A stretch of 64,000 bases of DNA from assembly GCA_030867875.1 (NCBI GenBank), contig JAOWCC010001634.1, forward strand, positions 55,775,352 through 55,839,351, read 5' to 3'. This DNA is from Actinernus sp. WN-2022. Its lineage: Eukaryota; Cnidaria; Anthozoa; Actiniaria; Actinernidae. The notes beneath the pieces are model-generated. The model made no database searches and was not told where the DNA came from. It saw only the letters and a program-made list of their open reading frames with translations. Positions 52,867-63,113 of the stretch are shown here, one piece after another. Every line of letters begins with the position of its first letter. The first letter of the stretch is position 1. The translations under genes were made by a program, and so were the position numbers.

Positions 52867-55773
52867 TCTGAAGCCATTGAGGGGAGAGGTAATCTCAATC
52901 GTACGAACGATAATATAGATTCGAATTTGGGGCTTATTTCTAAAACTAAGGGTTTCAAGATGGCCTTACTAAATATAGTTAGCGTTCCCAAACATATTGA
53001 TGAGCTCAAAATGTTACTATTAGATCAGCCCTTAGACCTACTAGCACTAAACGAAACTAGACTCGATTCATCTGTGTCCAGTCAAGAAATGAACATAAAT
53101 GGATATGAGTTGGTTCGTTGTGATCGCTCCAGATCTGGCGGTGGTGTCGGTATATATTTAAGAACATCAATTAATTATATAAATAGAGCCGACCTTGTAC
53201 CACCGGCTTTGGAGGCTGTTTGCGTGGAAATTCAAAAGCCAAATTCCAAACCATTTATAATAACATCTATTTATAGACCACCTAACTCATCTATAGAATA
53301 TTTCTCGAAGATGGAACTACTTATTACTAACATCGATAACGAGAACAAAGAGATGTATATATTAGGCGACCTGAATTCCAATTGGCTTAATTTTAGCGAC
53401 CCGAATAGTAAACGGCTGAAGTCTCTCTGCGATCTGCTTCAATTAAGTCAACTCATAGATCAGCCTACTCGAATCACGGAATCTTGTTCATCGCTACTAG
53501 ATGTTCTAATAACTAGTGATCCGGAGAGAATTGTTGCTTCCGGAGTTGTTCATCTTGGAATCAGCGATCACAGCTTAATCTTTGGTGTGAGAAAACTAAA
53601 CTCTTTGGGTAAAAAGTATATCAAAGTGATCAAATCAAGAAGGTTTAAATTGTTTAATACGCTAACATTTTTAAACGACCTTCGGTGCCAACAATGGGAT
53701 GACTTGTTTTTACTGGAAAATTCCAATCAGATTTGGTCGGCTTGGAAATTATTGTTAATGCAGGTCGTTGAAAAGCACGCTCCTATTAGAACAAAAAGAG
53801 TGCGTTCTCACAATTTGCCTTGGGTCACTAAAGACATAAAGGAATTGATGTATGAACGCGATAAAATGAAACGAAAGCATGCAATAACAAAAAACAGAGA
53901 CTTCTGGTTTGAATACACTCGCCTAAGGAACAAGGTTAATGCAACACTGAAGCAAGCGAAGCAAGAATATTATAACAATGAGATTGAAAAAAACAAAAGC
54001 GACCCTAAAGCCACTTGGAAGACAGTCAATAACCTAATGGGACGGCAGTCTAAACATAAAACTATAACAGAGATAAAATGTAACAACGAATCGATCTCAT
54101 CCCCGGCAAAAATAGCAGAAGAATTCAATGCACATTTTGCAGAGATTGGTCCTAGACTCTCACAAAGTTTAACAAACGATTCGCTAGATTTTAGAGAGTA
54201 TATCAAGCCAGGCTCTTGCAGGTTCGATTTTACATTTACAAATCTGTCAACAGTTATCAAACAAATCGAGAAACTGTCTCCCAAGAAAGCAACAGGTATT
54301 GATGGTATCCCAGCGAAAATTCTTAAAGCCGCTGCACCAGTTGTCTCGGAATATCTTTGTTTCCTATTTAACGTCATAATTGACTCAGGTGTATTTCCGG
54401 CAGACTGGAAAAAAGCGCGCGTTACACCTTTATTCAAGAGCGGCGCCAAAAATGATATGGATAACTATCGGCCAATATCTGTTCTGCCGGTCGTTAGCAA
54501 AGTATTTGAGCGGATTCTGTATGATCAACTATATAGCTATCTCTCTTCACAGAACCTTCTATCAAATAAGCAATTTGGTTTTCGTAAACTTCACTCTACA
54601 ATGACAGCTCTTCTAAACTCTACGAACTCATGGTTGATCAATATGGATCGAGGTCTTTTTAATATTGTAATATTTTTAGATCTGAAAAAGGCCTTCGATA
54701 CGGTCAACCATGAATTATTGCTTGAGAAGCTGAAATTGTACGGAATTAACAATGGGTCACTTGGTCTGTTACACTCCTACCTTTCAAATAGATACCAGAC
54801 ATGCTCGGTGGAGAACATTCAATCCACTGAGCGTTTGATTACCTGCGGTGTTCCACAGGGATCGATACTTGGCCCATTGTTGTTTCTCGTCTACATAAAC
54901 GACTTACCAAATTGCCTCGAAACGTCAACACCCTGTATGTTTGCTGATGACACCAGCATCACGTTTAGTGGAGCAGATGTTATTGATGTTGTTGTCAGAG
55001 CAAATACCGAATTGCTCAAGATAAACAACTGGCTCAAAGCAAATAAGCTCCACTTAAACGTGGCCAAAACAGAATTCATGATGATCGGCTCGCGTCAGCG
55101 TTTATCGAATCTGGACGAGGAGCCCATAATAGAAATTGGAGATAAAAATATTAAGAGGGTCAGTAAAAGCAAAACGGTAGGGGTAGTTGTTGACGAAAAT
55201 TTAAGTTGGTCTGACCACATAGACCACCTAACTAAAAAGGTTGTATCGGGTCTAGGAGCGTTAAAGAGGATCCGCCCATTTGTGTCCCAAGACACTCTAA
55301 TGAAAATATATAATTCACTTATTCAAACTCACATGGATTACTGCTGTGAGGTCTGGGATACCTGTGGGAGGGTCCTCTGTGATAAACTTCAAAAATTTCA
55401 AAATAGGGCTGCTAGGCTTATTCTAAGGGCTGATTATAAAACGAGCTCCAGTCTACTCCTTGACATACTAGATTGGGATAGACTTGATGAACGGAGGGCA
55501 AAACGCAAGGCTGTCTTGATGCACAAAATCCAAAATAACTGTGCACCGACCAGTCTCACCGAATTATTCAAAACAGTTGGAAGCAGAACAGACTACAACC
55601 TGAGGGGGGCAGATACCAAACTCTGCTTGCCCCTCCCCAAAACTGAGTTTGCGAAAAAGAGCATCTCCTACAATGGAGCAAAGCTCTGGAACCAGCTTCC
55701 AGCTGAATTACGCGAAACTAGGTCGTTGGTTTCTTTTAAGAACAACATTGCGACTGCCTCTCTCTTAAATTGA
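52867..55773 (+). CDS. LINE F ORF2: AP endonuclease and reverse transcriptase
   Basis: The frame is open from the ORF1 TGA; the first ATG is at 52960, immediately before LNIVS. Counting residues from 52927: endonuclease NETRLD (E43), IYRPPN (Y116), LGDLN (147-150), SDH (213-215); linker PWVTKDI; RT NYRPISVLP, FLDLKKAFDTVNH (about 582-594), GVPQGS (about 639-644), FADD (672-675). The C-terminal domain ends with YNGAKLWNQLP and about 25 more residues. Length (about 940) is normal for the group and no motif is missing, so enzyme activity is plausible. The N of the endonuclease core (LNIVSV, usually LNINSL) is altered next to the metal-binding N. Confidence 0.93.
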   Translation, partial: SEAIEGRGNLNRTNDNIDSNLGLISKTKGFKMALLNIVSVPKHIDELKMLLLDQPLDLLALNETRLDSSVSSQEMNINGYELVRCDRSRSGGGVGIYLRTSINYINRADLVPPALEAVCVEIQKPNSKPFIITSIYRPPNSSIEYFSKMELLITNIDNENKEMYILGDLNSNWLNFSDPNSKRLKSLCDLLQLSQLIDQPTRITESCSSLLDVLITSDPERIVASGVVHLGISDHSLIFGVRKLNSLGKKYIKVIKSRRFKLFNTLTFLNDLRCQQWDDLFLLENSNQIWSAWKLLLMQVVEKHAPIRTKRVRSHNLPWVTKDIKELMYERDKMKRKHAITKNRDFWFEYTRLRNKVNATLKQAKQEYYNNEIEKNKSDPKATWKTVNNLMGRQSKHKTITEIKCNNESISSPAKIAEEFNAHFAEIGPRLSQSLTNDSLDFREYIKPGSCRFDFTFTNLSTVIKQIEKLSPKKATGIDGIPAKILKAAAPVVSEYLCFLFNVIIDSGVFPADWKKARVTPLFKSGAKNDMDNYRPISVLPVVSKVFERILYDQLYSYLSSQNLLSNKQFGFRKLHSTMTALLNSTNSWLINMDRGLFNIVIFLDLKKAFDTVNHELLLEKLKLYGINNGSLGLLHSYLSNRYQTCSVENIQSTERLITCGVPQGSILGPLLFLVYINDLPNCLETSTPCMFADDTSITFSGADVIDVVVRANTELLKINNWLKANKLHLNVAKTEFMMIGSRQRLSNLDEEPIIEIGDKNIKRVSKSKTVGVVVDENLSWSDHIDHLTKKVVSGLGALKRIRPFVSQDTLMKIYNSLIQTHMDYCCEVWDTCGRVLCDKLQKFQNRAARLILRADYKTSSSLLLDILDWDRLDERRAKRKAVLMHKIQNNCAPTSLTELFKTVGSRTDYNLRGADTKLCLPLPKTEFAKKSISYNGAKLWNQLPAELRETRSLVSFKNNIATASLLN

Positions 55774-55973
55774 CTTTTAGACTATTTTTTACTATATGTT
55801 ACTTTACTTTTGTATTTGTTATTGTTACTACTATTTTATATATTATTGTTTATACGAGTTTTTAAGTACATAATTAGATATATTATATACTACGGATGTA
55901 TTTTTAGCCACGGATTCTATGTAAATCAGCGTTATGCTGTTAGCAATACCGTGAAATAAATTACTTATATATA

Positions 55974-56541
55974 GTAACTAGTCAGTAACTAGTCAGTAAC
56001 TAGTCAGTAACTAGTCAGTAACTAGTCAGTAACTAGTCAGTAACTAGTCAGTAACTAGTCAGTAACTAGTCAGTAACTAGTCAGTAACTAGTCAGTAACT
56101 AGTCAGTAACTAGTCAGTAACTAGTCAGTAACTAGTCAGTAACTAGTCAGTAACTAGTCAGTAACTAGTCAGTAACTAGTCAGTAACTAGTCAGTAACTA
56201 GTCAGTAACTAGTCAGTAACTAGTCAGTAACTAGTCAGTAACTAGTCAGTAACTAGTCAGTAACTAGTCAGTAACTAGTCAGTAACTAGTCAGTAACTAG
56301 TCAGTAACTAGTCAGTAACTAGTCAGTAACTAGTCAGTAACTAGTCAGTAACTAGTCAGTAACTAGTCAGTAACTAGTCAGTAACTAGTCAGTAACTAGT
56401 CAGTAACTAGTCAGTAACTAGTCAGTAACTAGTCAGTAACTAGTCAGTAACTAGTCAGTAACTAGTCAGTAACTAGTCAGTAACTAGTCAGTAACTAGTC
56501 AGTAACTAGTCAGTAACTAGTCAGTAACTAGTCAGTAACTA
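55974..56541. repeat. 11-bp minisatellite, right part (about 52 copies)
   Basis: Almost perfect AACTAGTCAGT units over 568 bp. More homogeneous than the left part. Confidence 0.95.
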
Positions 56542-56891
56542 AAGCAGCAGCAGGCCCAAGCACGGATTACACGCGTGAAAACATTGACACGGTCCACGAC
56601 AAAAATAAAACAGATTCGTGCATAATAGGGTTCACGGTTGATGGCGTATTTTTGGTTAGAAAAACTCCTGTAGTGAGTATATTGTCTATGAGCTCACAAT
56701 AGCATGTGCTTTGAAGCAGTATATTTAACATATTGAATAACATTTGACCACCGAGTCTGAATGCACTCGATTTTATAACCTGTACTTGACAAACATCTCG
56801 TGGGATGGCACCATTGCCGTATGGCCTTCGGTTGTTTACTTCTAAATAGCTTTCGCTAATCCAAGAAGGTTGATAAAATAACTAAATCATT
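56542..56891 (+). other. 5' flank of the receptor gene
   Basis: 350 bp between the minisatellite and the start codon of the channel gene. It must hold the 5' UTR and part of the promoter, but I see no clear TATA box or initiator that I would defend. Confidence 0.3.
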
Positions 56892-59800
56892 ATGTATGTA
56901 ATCGCGTACGTGCTCATTTGCTTGGTTTGTTGTTCAATTGGTGAAGTCGTGTCAGCGTCGTGTTCGACTACGAACACAACATGTTCTGGCCTCACGATCT
57001 GCCCATCGTGTATCAGTGTGTCGTGGTTTGAGAGGATTCCATACGTTTACAACGAAGGCAACGTGACTAAAGGTATTCTACCAGGTAAGAGATTCAATAA
57101 CTTGTTCTATGTGTATGTTTAGACATTGACTGGTCACTTCCTAGTAGAGTCTAGTCCAATGAGTCAACCTGGTAGTCATTATCCATCAATTATTCACATA
57201 AATATTTGCTACAAATAATCTTTCAATAAGAGGATTTTACGATTTCTTTGCTCGGACGTTCGGCTCGGTTTTGTTACAAAGCGGGAACTTCAGTTTTTTG
57301 ATGCATCACGCGACATATCCAATCGGTTTGTTATCAGCGATACCTCCGTCTGTGTTAGTGGACGGTTCATTAAAGTGCAACATTGCCACCAGGACTCCCC
57401 GTACAACGTAGCTGTTTTCGAATGAAAACGAAGGGTTTTTAATGCGTTTTCGGGTCTATCGTTTTCGTATGGAAGGCGAAAGCGAACGCTCGCGTGATGT
57501 CAATCACATAACCTGTCTACACACGCACAGGCTCTGTCTAGTTATGTTAATCACAATATAACCTGTTTACACACGCACAGGCGAACGCTCGCGTATGTCA
57601 ATCACATAACCTGGCTACACACGCACAGGCTCTGTCTAGTTATGTTAATCACAATATAACCTGTTTACACACGCACAGGCTCTCTGTTTTTCAATGGACA
57701 AATGAAAAGCAAATGATGCTATAAACCGCCAGTTCATCTTTATTATCCTGAGAATCAGATTTATCTTTATTTTTAAGATTCGCCCACGAGCAGTAAAAGA
57801 TACTGAGTCAGTGACTATATATATTCAATATTACTGGCTAACTGAAAGATTGTTTCTGGTTCTACAGATAATTGTCTTTATATCGGCGATAAGTTCGCTG
57901 ATGTCAGAAAGTTTCTGCAGATTTCATGCTTCAGCAACTCCTTCGATCTGATTGGATAAGCACTAGAAACTTTCTTGGGTTTGAGAGAACATATTTACAG
58001 ATTGAGAAAGTATTCAAACTCCAGATTGTAAACGTTCTTTCCAGATTGTACTGAAATGGAGGGTGTTGTAAGTACTATGTCAACCACGAATTGGAGTCTT
58101 TCATCAGGGATTCCAAATATTGAGAAAACCCGAGGCGTAGCCTCGAGGGTTTTATTGTTTTCGAAATATTTGGAATCCCCTGATGAAAGACGAACAATGA
58201 GCGTTTGACATGTTTTCTCATGCGAATGCAAAACCGACAATTTACGTACTCTTTTTTTTTTCAAACTTCATTAGCAAGTATTGTTTACCGTTTGACTGTT
58301 ATATCTAATTATTCAATAGATGGCTTATTATTCTTTTGATGGCAGTGATTTCAACTAGCGTACTAGTAGTGTAGTGGACAAGAGTTAAGGTGATGTTACA
58401 CGAGACGATTTTTAACGACGATTTTTCGCGACGATTTTTAATGCATGTTACACGAGACAACTTTTAGCGGCAACGGGTATGTTACACGGGACGATTTTTA
58501 GCGCAACATCTAGCTAGCACCTAGGCTCCTACTCCGACACCATCGTTTAGAAACATGGCTGACAAGTGAAGTCTTTGCTTGTTGACGTAGCCTCGTTTCC
58601 GTGGGCGTAGCGAACAGGTTTCTGGGACTACGTTGCGCGAAAAGCCAACGGCGAGGGTGTTACACGAAGCAACTCCAACAAAATTCGGGCAACAATGTTG
58701 CAGGTTTTTGAAGGTATTCAAAACTTACAACATGTTGCCGCAACGAAGATTGCGTTAAAAATCGTCCAGCGCGCCATGTTACACTATGTTGACTTTTCGC
58801 GCAACAATGTTGCACGAAAAATCGTCGTTAAAAATCGTCTCGTGTAACATCACCTTTAGAACAAGCAGTCGGAAGGGTCGAGGTTCGAACTCCAGTGGAG
58901 GCAGACTTTTTCTTTCTATGTCATTCTTTATTAATTTACTTCTTCGCTCCTTACTTGTAGTTTATCAGTATGTAATTAGTTAGTGGTTCATGAATATGAT
59001 GATTAAGAAATATTGATCACTAGGGTTGGAAATCTGATCAAACACTAGTGCGTTTGGAACTGGTGTTTCATTGGATGTCAAGATGCATCCACCTGACGAA
59101 GCTTCGAACAAGGGTTTCACCGGGTATCAAGACCCATGCATGTGACCAAATACAGTTCCTCCATTGGATGACTATCTTATGAATTATTAATGAGTTTGAG
59201 AAGAATATCTGAACGTGGCTTTTTATTTTAGTTTGATTTTTTAGGAAGAGGAAATACAAGAACACTGTTATAAGTATATAACACTTATCTCAATCTTATC
59301 CAGATTTCCTACAACTGATGCTCAAATACTGCTGTGGTAACCAAACTCCTTCCTGTTGGCGGGTTCAGCACAATCCACCAGTGAACGACTCTGACAAACT
59401 ACTGCTTGGGAAGACCAACGCTGACGTCATCTATCCAATTATAGTGGACCTGCAGGGCGGGTTCAATACTGACGATGAGATCGTTTGGATGATACCACCC
59501 ACCAGCATTGCATTTCTTGTGCCCAAAGGCCTGCAACAAAGCTTTCCTAAGAAGCTCTTATTGGCTGTATTCGAGGCGTGGCCTGTACTCATCTTGACTT
59601 TACTGCTATCTATAGTGGCAGGAATGTTATTATGGCTTATGGTACGTATAAGATGACAGGCAGGCAGAACCTCTCAATACACATGAGCAGAGAAGCCCGA
59701 GATACTAGCAATAACCCTATCATCGCCAAGTCAGGAATGAGAATGCTCGATTGGTTTGTAATTATATGGGCGAGAGTTTATGTCACCCCTGGGCAGCCTG

Positions 59801-60751
59801 TAGTCATAAACAACTCGTAACCTGTGTTAATCTCACAGGAATCGAAGGCCAATCCAGACGAGTTCCCACGCTCGTTCTTCAAAGGATCATGGGAAGGATT
59901 TTGGTGGGCATTCGTCTCCATGACCACCGTAGGGTAAGTACTTTTTCCTTTTTAATTCACAGTTTTGTGACACCTGTGCGTTATTTTGTAGACTTTTAAC
60001 AGGAGGACAAGCTACACACATTCCCTTGACAGAAAGTTGAGTTTAAATCGTATTCTCGAAAGACAGATTTACCATACTGTTGTCCCTTAGGTCAACAGAA
60101 GGCTGTGATACAACACAATAGAAGGCTTCACTAAGTTAATAATATCCACTTTAAATAACGCAGTCACATCGCCATGTTTTCCTTCATCACTAAGCTATAA
60201 GCCTGAATCACACGCTGAGCACCTTACTTCAACTCTCTTTTCATTCTGATATGTGCTGTGAAGGTATGGTGACCGGTCTCCACGGTCCATACTGGGCCGC
60301 GTCTTTGCAGTGGCCTGGATTCTACTTGGTATTTGCATCGTCTCAATCTTCACAGCCACGCTTACTACGTCATTAACTACAATTACCCTCGACACCAAGA
60401 AGAGCATTCCTGGGTCCAAGGTAGGTGCCGTGCATTTGCAGCATTGAGTTAAGGTCATAATCGCCTTCCTAACATCGTCCTTCATGCTGTAAGATATTAG
60501 ACTTGGGTACGTCGTCAGTCAGTGCAGCTTTAAAGTGATGACCATATTATGGCGACGCATTCAAAGGTAGCAGCTGCTCGTTATAATCAGGAACCATCAC
60601 AACTCAGAGGTGTACGAGTGCGTCAAACTGAACATGGACACTATTCTGTGTGGTTGATATTCCCTTGTGCCACCTCCTGTCTTTCAGGTTGGTGTCCTTG
60701 AGTATTCAATCGAACTCCCAGTCGCTATGCAACAGCAAGCTGACATCACCG
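56892..60751 (+). CDS. Potassium-selective ionotropic-glutamate-receptor-like channel (partial, five exons)
   Basis: Exons 56892-57084, 59304-59641, 59839-59933, 60264-60420 and 60688-60751 join in consistent phases (1, 0, 2, 0, 1), all with GT donors and AG acceptors. About 282 residues: signal peptide (VIAYVLICLVCCSIGEVVSA), cysteine-rich start, half of a ligand-binding lobe with GILPDFL across the exon 1-2 junction and CCGNQ, membrane helix 1 (PVLILTLLLSIVAGMLLWLM), pore loop FWWAFVSMTTVGYGD, helix 2 (FAVAWILLGICIVSIF), then the start of the second lobe VGVLEYSIELPVAM. TVGYGD is the potassium-channel filter. S1-M1-pore-M2-S2 order equals bacterial GluR0 and rotifer AvGluR1. No amino-terminal domain is present. 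The rest, including helix 3, must lie beyond the last exon found. A bare two-helix K channel is the alternative, but the S2 start and GILPD favour the receptor. Confidence 0.83.
57483..57685. repeat. Intron 1: about 100-bp tandem duplication
   Basis: CGAACGCTCGCGT to ACACACGCACAGG occurs twice (from about 57483 and 57583), each with an inner half-repeat of ATAACCTG...ACACACGCACAGG. Confidence 0.7.
58080..58200. repeat. Intron 1: hairpin
   Basis: GTCTTTCATCAGGGATTCCAAATATT pairs with AATATTTGGAATCCCCTGATGAAAGAC with one bulge. A smaller CCGAGGC/GCCTCGG hairpin forms the tip. Confidence 0.75.
58389..58856. mobile_element. Intron 1: 468-bp MITE, Harbinger-like
   Basis: The termini AGGTGATGTTACACGAGACG and inverse form about 40-bp nearly perfect TIRs. 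TTA on both sides could be a 3-bp duplication as made by PIF/Harbinger transposases. Motifs of the TIR (CGATTTTTA, TGTTACAC) repeat further inward. No coding capacity. Confidence 0.8.
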
Positions 60752-61275
60752 GTAAGAGCAATAAGAGATGCACTAATATCACTGGTAAGATCAGTAAGAG
60801 AGACTCTATGACATCATTGGTAAGACTCGATGACATCATTCGTAAGAGAAACAATGCCATCATTGGATAGAGCAGTAAGAGACAACGACATCATTGGTAA
60901 GAGCAGTTAGCCACACAATGACATCATTGGATAAAGCAGTAAGAGACACAATGACATCATTGGTAAGAGCAGTAAGAGACAATGCCATCGTTAGTAAGAG
61001 CAGTTAGAGACACAATGATATCATTGGTAGGAGCAGTAAGAGACAATGGCATCATTGGTAGAGAGCAGTAAGAGACACAATGATATTATTGGTAAGAGCA
61101 GTAAGAGACAATGGCATCATTGGTAGAGTGCAGTAAGAGACACAATGATATTATTGGTAAGAGCAGTAAGAGACAATGACATCATTGGTAGAGAGCAGTA
61201 AGAGACACAATGACATCATTGGTAAGAGCAGTAAGAGACAATGACATCATTGGTAGAGAGCAGTAAGAGACACAA
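60735..61275. repeat. Minisatellite built from the exon 5 splice-donor junction
   Basis: The exon 5 end and donor (GACATCACCG then GTAAGAGC) is followed by about 16 diverged copies of GACATCATTGGTAAGAGCAG with about 30-33 base spacing. Many copies keep GGTAAGAG, a consensus donor. The open frame 60667-60870 is simply read-through from exon 5 into the array. Confidence 0.85.
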
Positions 61276-61378
61276 TTCGCTATTATCGCACTTCGGCCAT
61301 CTTGGATTGAAAGCGAGGCTTCCGGGTCGTCGGTTACGTAGCGCTTACTATTTGCTCTGTTGTTGGTCGCGAGTTTGG

Positions 61379-61560
61379 ATGAAAAAGCTATTTCATTTCC
61401 ACTTCTGTAATTCCAATTGTACAAATAATAGTCAGAAAAGAAGATCTAGGGATTCTTTTCACATATTTGATTCCAATGAACAGCTCTAAAAGCGATGGAG
61501 TTTGAAAATACGCGGAGATGTCGACCCATACTTCAGACATCGATAAAATATCCAGTGAGT
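61379..61560 (+). pseudogene. THAP-domain fragment (P-element-like or THAP gene exon remnant)
   Basis: From an ATG at 61379 the frame reads FCNSNCTNN (C-x-x-x-C of THAP zinc fingers), then DSFHIFDSNEQL, a TAA stop, KRWSLKIRGD and YF, i.e. the C2CH THAP pattern with FHxF and W...IRxD. The stop in the middle and a second one soon after show it is dead. A GTGAGT donor follows at about 61553. THAP domains are the DNA-binding part of P-element transposases and of several host proteins. It lies in what should be intron 5 of the channel gene. Confidence 0.55.
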
Positions 61561-61689
61561 AAAAAACAGCTGATTATAAAATACTTCTTCGCTTATTAAA
61601 ATAAGTGTGACAGGTTCCCCCAGACTAACAGATAGCAGAAGTCCATTTTCTACACGTAAAACACAAGAGAGAAACCTCACTGCAGTATA

Positions 61690-61871
61690 CCCTGCCACTT
61701 CAAATGATCACTTGAAAACCTGTGAAAAATCCTTCATAATTTTATAGCTTGGGTGTACTCGTTCTAGGAATGATTTGGGTTGGAAATGGTTAGGGTTTTT
61801 GGCAAATTTTGGGTTAGGTTTTTAGAAGGTTTGTATGTGGATTTGAGAAAATGCATTATCAATGAACCAAA
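61690..61871 (-). repeat. Dispersed repeat, second copy
   Basis: Inverse-orientation relative of 44668-44885, sharing ACAAACCTTCTAAAAACCTAACCC. It adjoins the THAP fragment. Confidence 0.6.
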
Positions 61872-62958
61872 ATTGTTCACTTGCATGGATGGCTGATAAC
61901 ATTGCATTGGTACTGTAACTATATCATATATACATAATATGGTTCCTGATGCATATATCATGTGTATACCAGGTAGTGTATGTTAAGATGATGATAATGA
62001 CAGTATTACTGACTTGCAATGTTGGGCCATTATCAACAAATGGCTACTTGGAAATTGACCAAAATTACCTGTAGAGAAACTGAGATATGGGTCATTTGAC
62101 CATGTACAATGATGATAGTGACAATAGAAATAGAAATGGTACTGGTGATGGTATTAATGCAAAACAATATTGATGTTGATGACAGTGCTAATAATGGCAA
62201 TAAAAATTGCAACAATGACTACCTAATTGTTTTTAAATCACCTAACTTTAGTTTTCAAACTTTGTACAATTACTTTAATTTCCATAATTTATAATTGAAG
62301 TGAATATTAATCTAGATATTCAGAATCAGCTGATCAGGTTGGAGTCTGGCAGGGTACAGCCTACTTTTAGTTGAGCAATACTGTAAAATTATGATCAGGC
62401 TGGATATAGCCAATGGGTTAGTTCTTGTATGTCTCGGTAGTAACTATTTTGTAAACCAACTATCTCGTGCTTTAGGGGAGCAGCCATACTAACAATATAC
62501 CATCCAGCTTTTGTATCACTATTAATATTATATTTCAATCATGTAAATAAATTGTAACATATTAAAATATATTGTAATAATAATTTATATTATGTTAATA
62601 AATACTGCCAGACCCCAACACTGTCTCAGTTGTCTGTTTTGGTATATTACAACATTTTGTACAATATATTTTCTTCTGCCATAATCATTGCAATGATGCA
62701 ACTATGTCTTTTATAACCTACATGTAGCTGCTAGCTGGATGGGTACTCCAGCATCATTTACATCCATTTTATCAATTTATTATAATTAATATTATTTCTT
62801 TCCCAAGCCAAGCCACAGAAATTATGGAGGATAGCTTGATTTGAATATATTCACAGATAGAGCAGATTTTTTTTAACCCTGTTTAATAAAATCGAATAGA
62901 CCTAACAGTCAGGTTACTGGTAAGTAAAATCAGTCCAAACTCCAAAATATTATTATTA

Positions 62959-63113
62959 TAAGTAATGGCATGGCATAAGGTAAATTAGTTATCAAATTTC
63001 CCCCGAGAGCTGAGGGAGGATTTATGGCCGAGGGGATTAGGGAGAATTTGCATAAATCCTCCCAAGGGTCAAGGGGAAATTTAATCACTAGCTAATTTCA
63101 TGCTATTACTTTG
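62959..63113. mobile_element. Small TIR element, AAGTAATRGCAT family, second member
   Basis: AAGTAATGGCATG and the inverse of CATGCTATTACTTT at the ends; inner ATCAAATTTCCCC and inverse GGGGAAATTTAAT. Related to 3754-3868. Confidence 0.65.

Larger units (their letters stand above)
52044..55973 (+). mobile_element. LINE F: CR1/L2-group element with intact ORFs inside a minisatellite
   Basis: Both sides are the same 11-bp repeat. It contains an esterase ORF1 (52105-52866), a complete ORF2 (to 55773) and a 3' end ACCGTGAAATAAATTAC with a TA tail. No internal stop or shift was found in ORF2. The 5' end probably lacks part of ORF1 or the 5' UTR. Best candidate here for a recently mobile element. 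Confidence 0.93.

Noticed and set aside
53970..54449. 159-residue minus-strand frame
   Set aside because: Antisense shadow of the intact LINE F ORF2.
60667..60870. Separate 67-residue protein
   Set aside because: It is exon 5 of the channel gene with intron on both sides, reading on into the splice-donor minisatellite.
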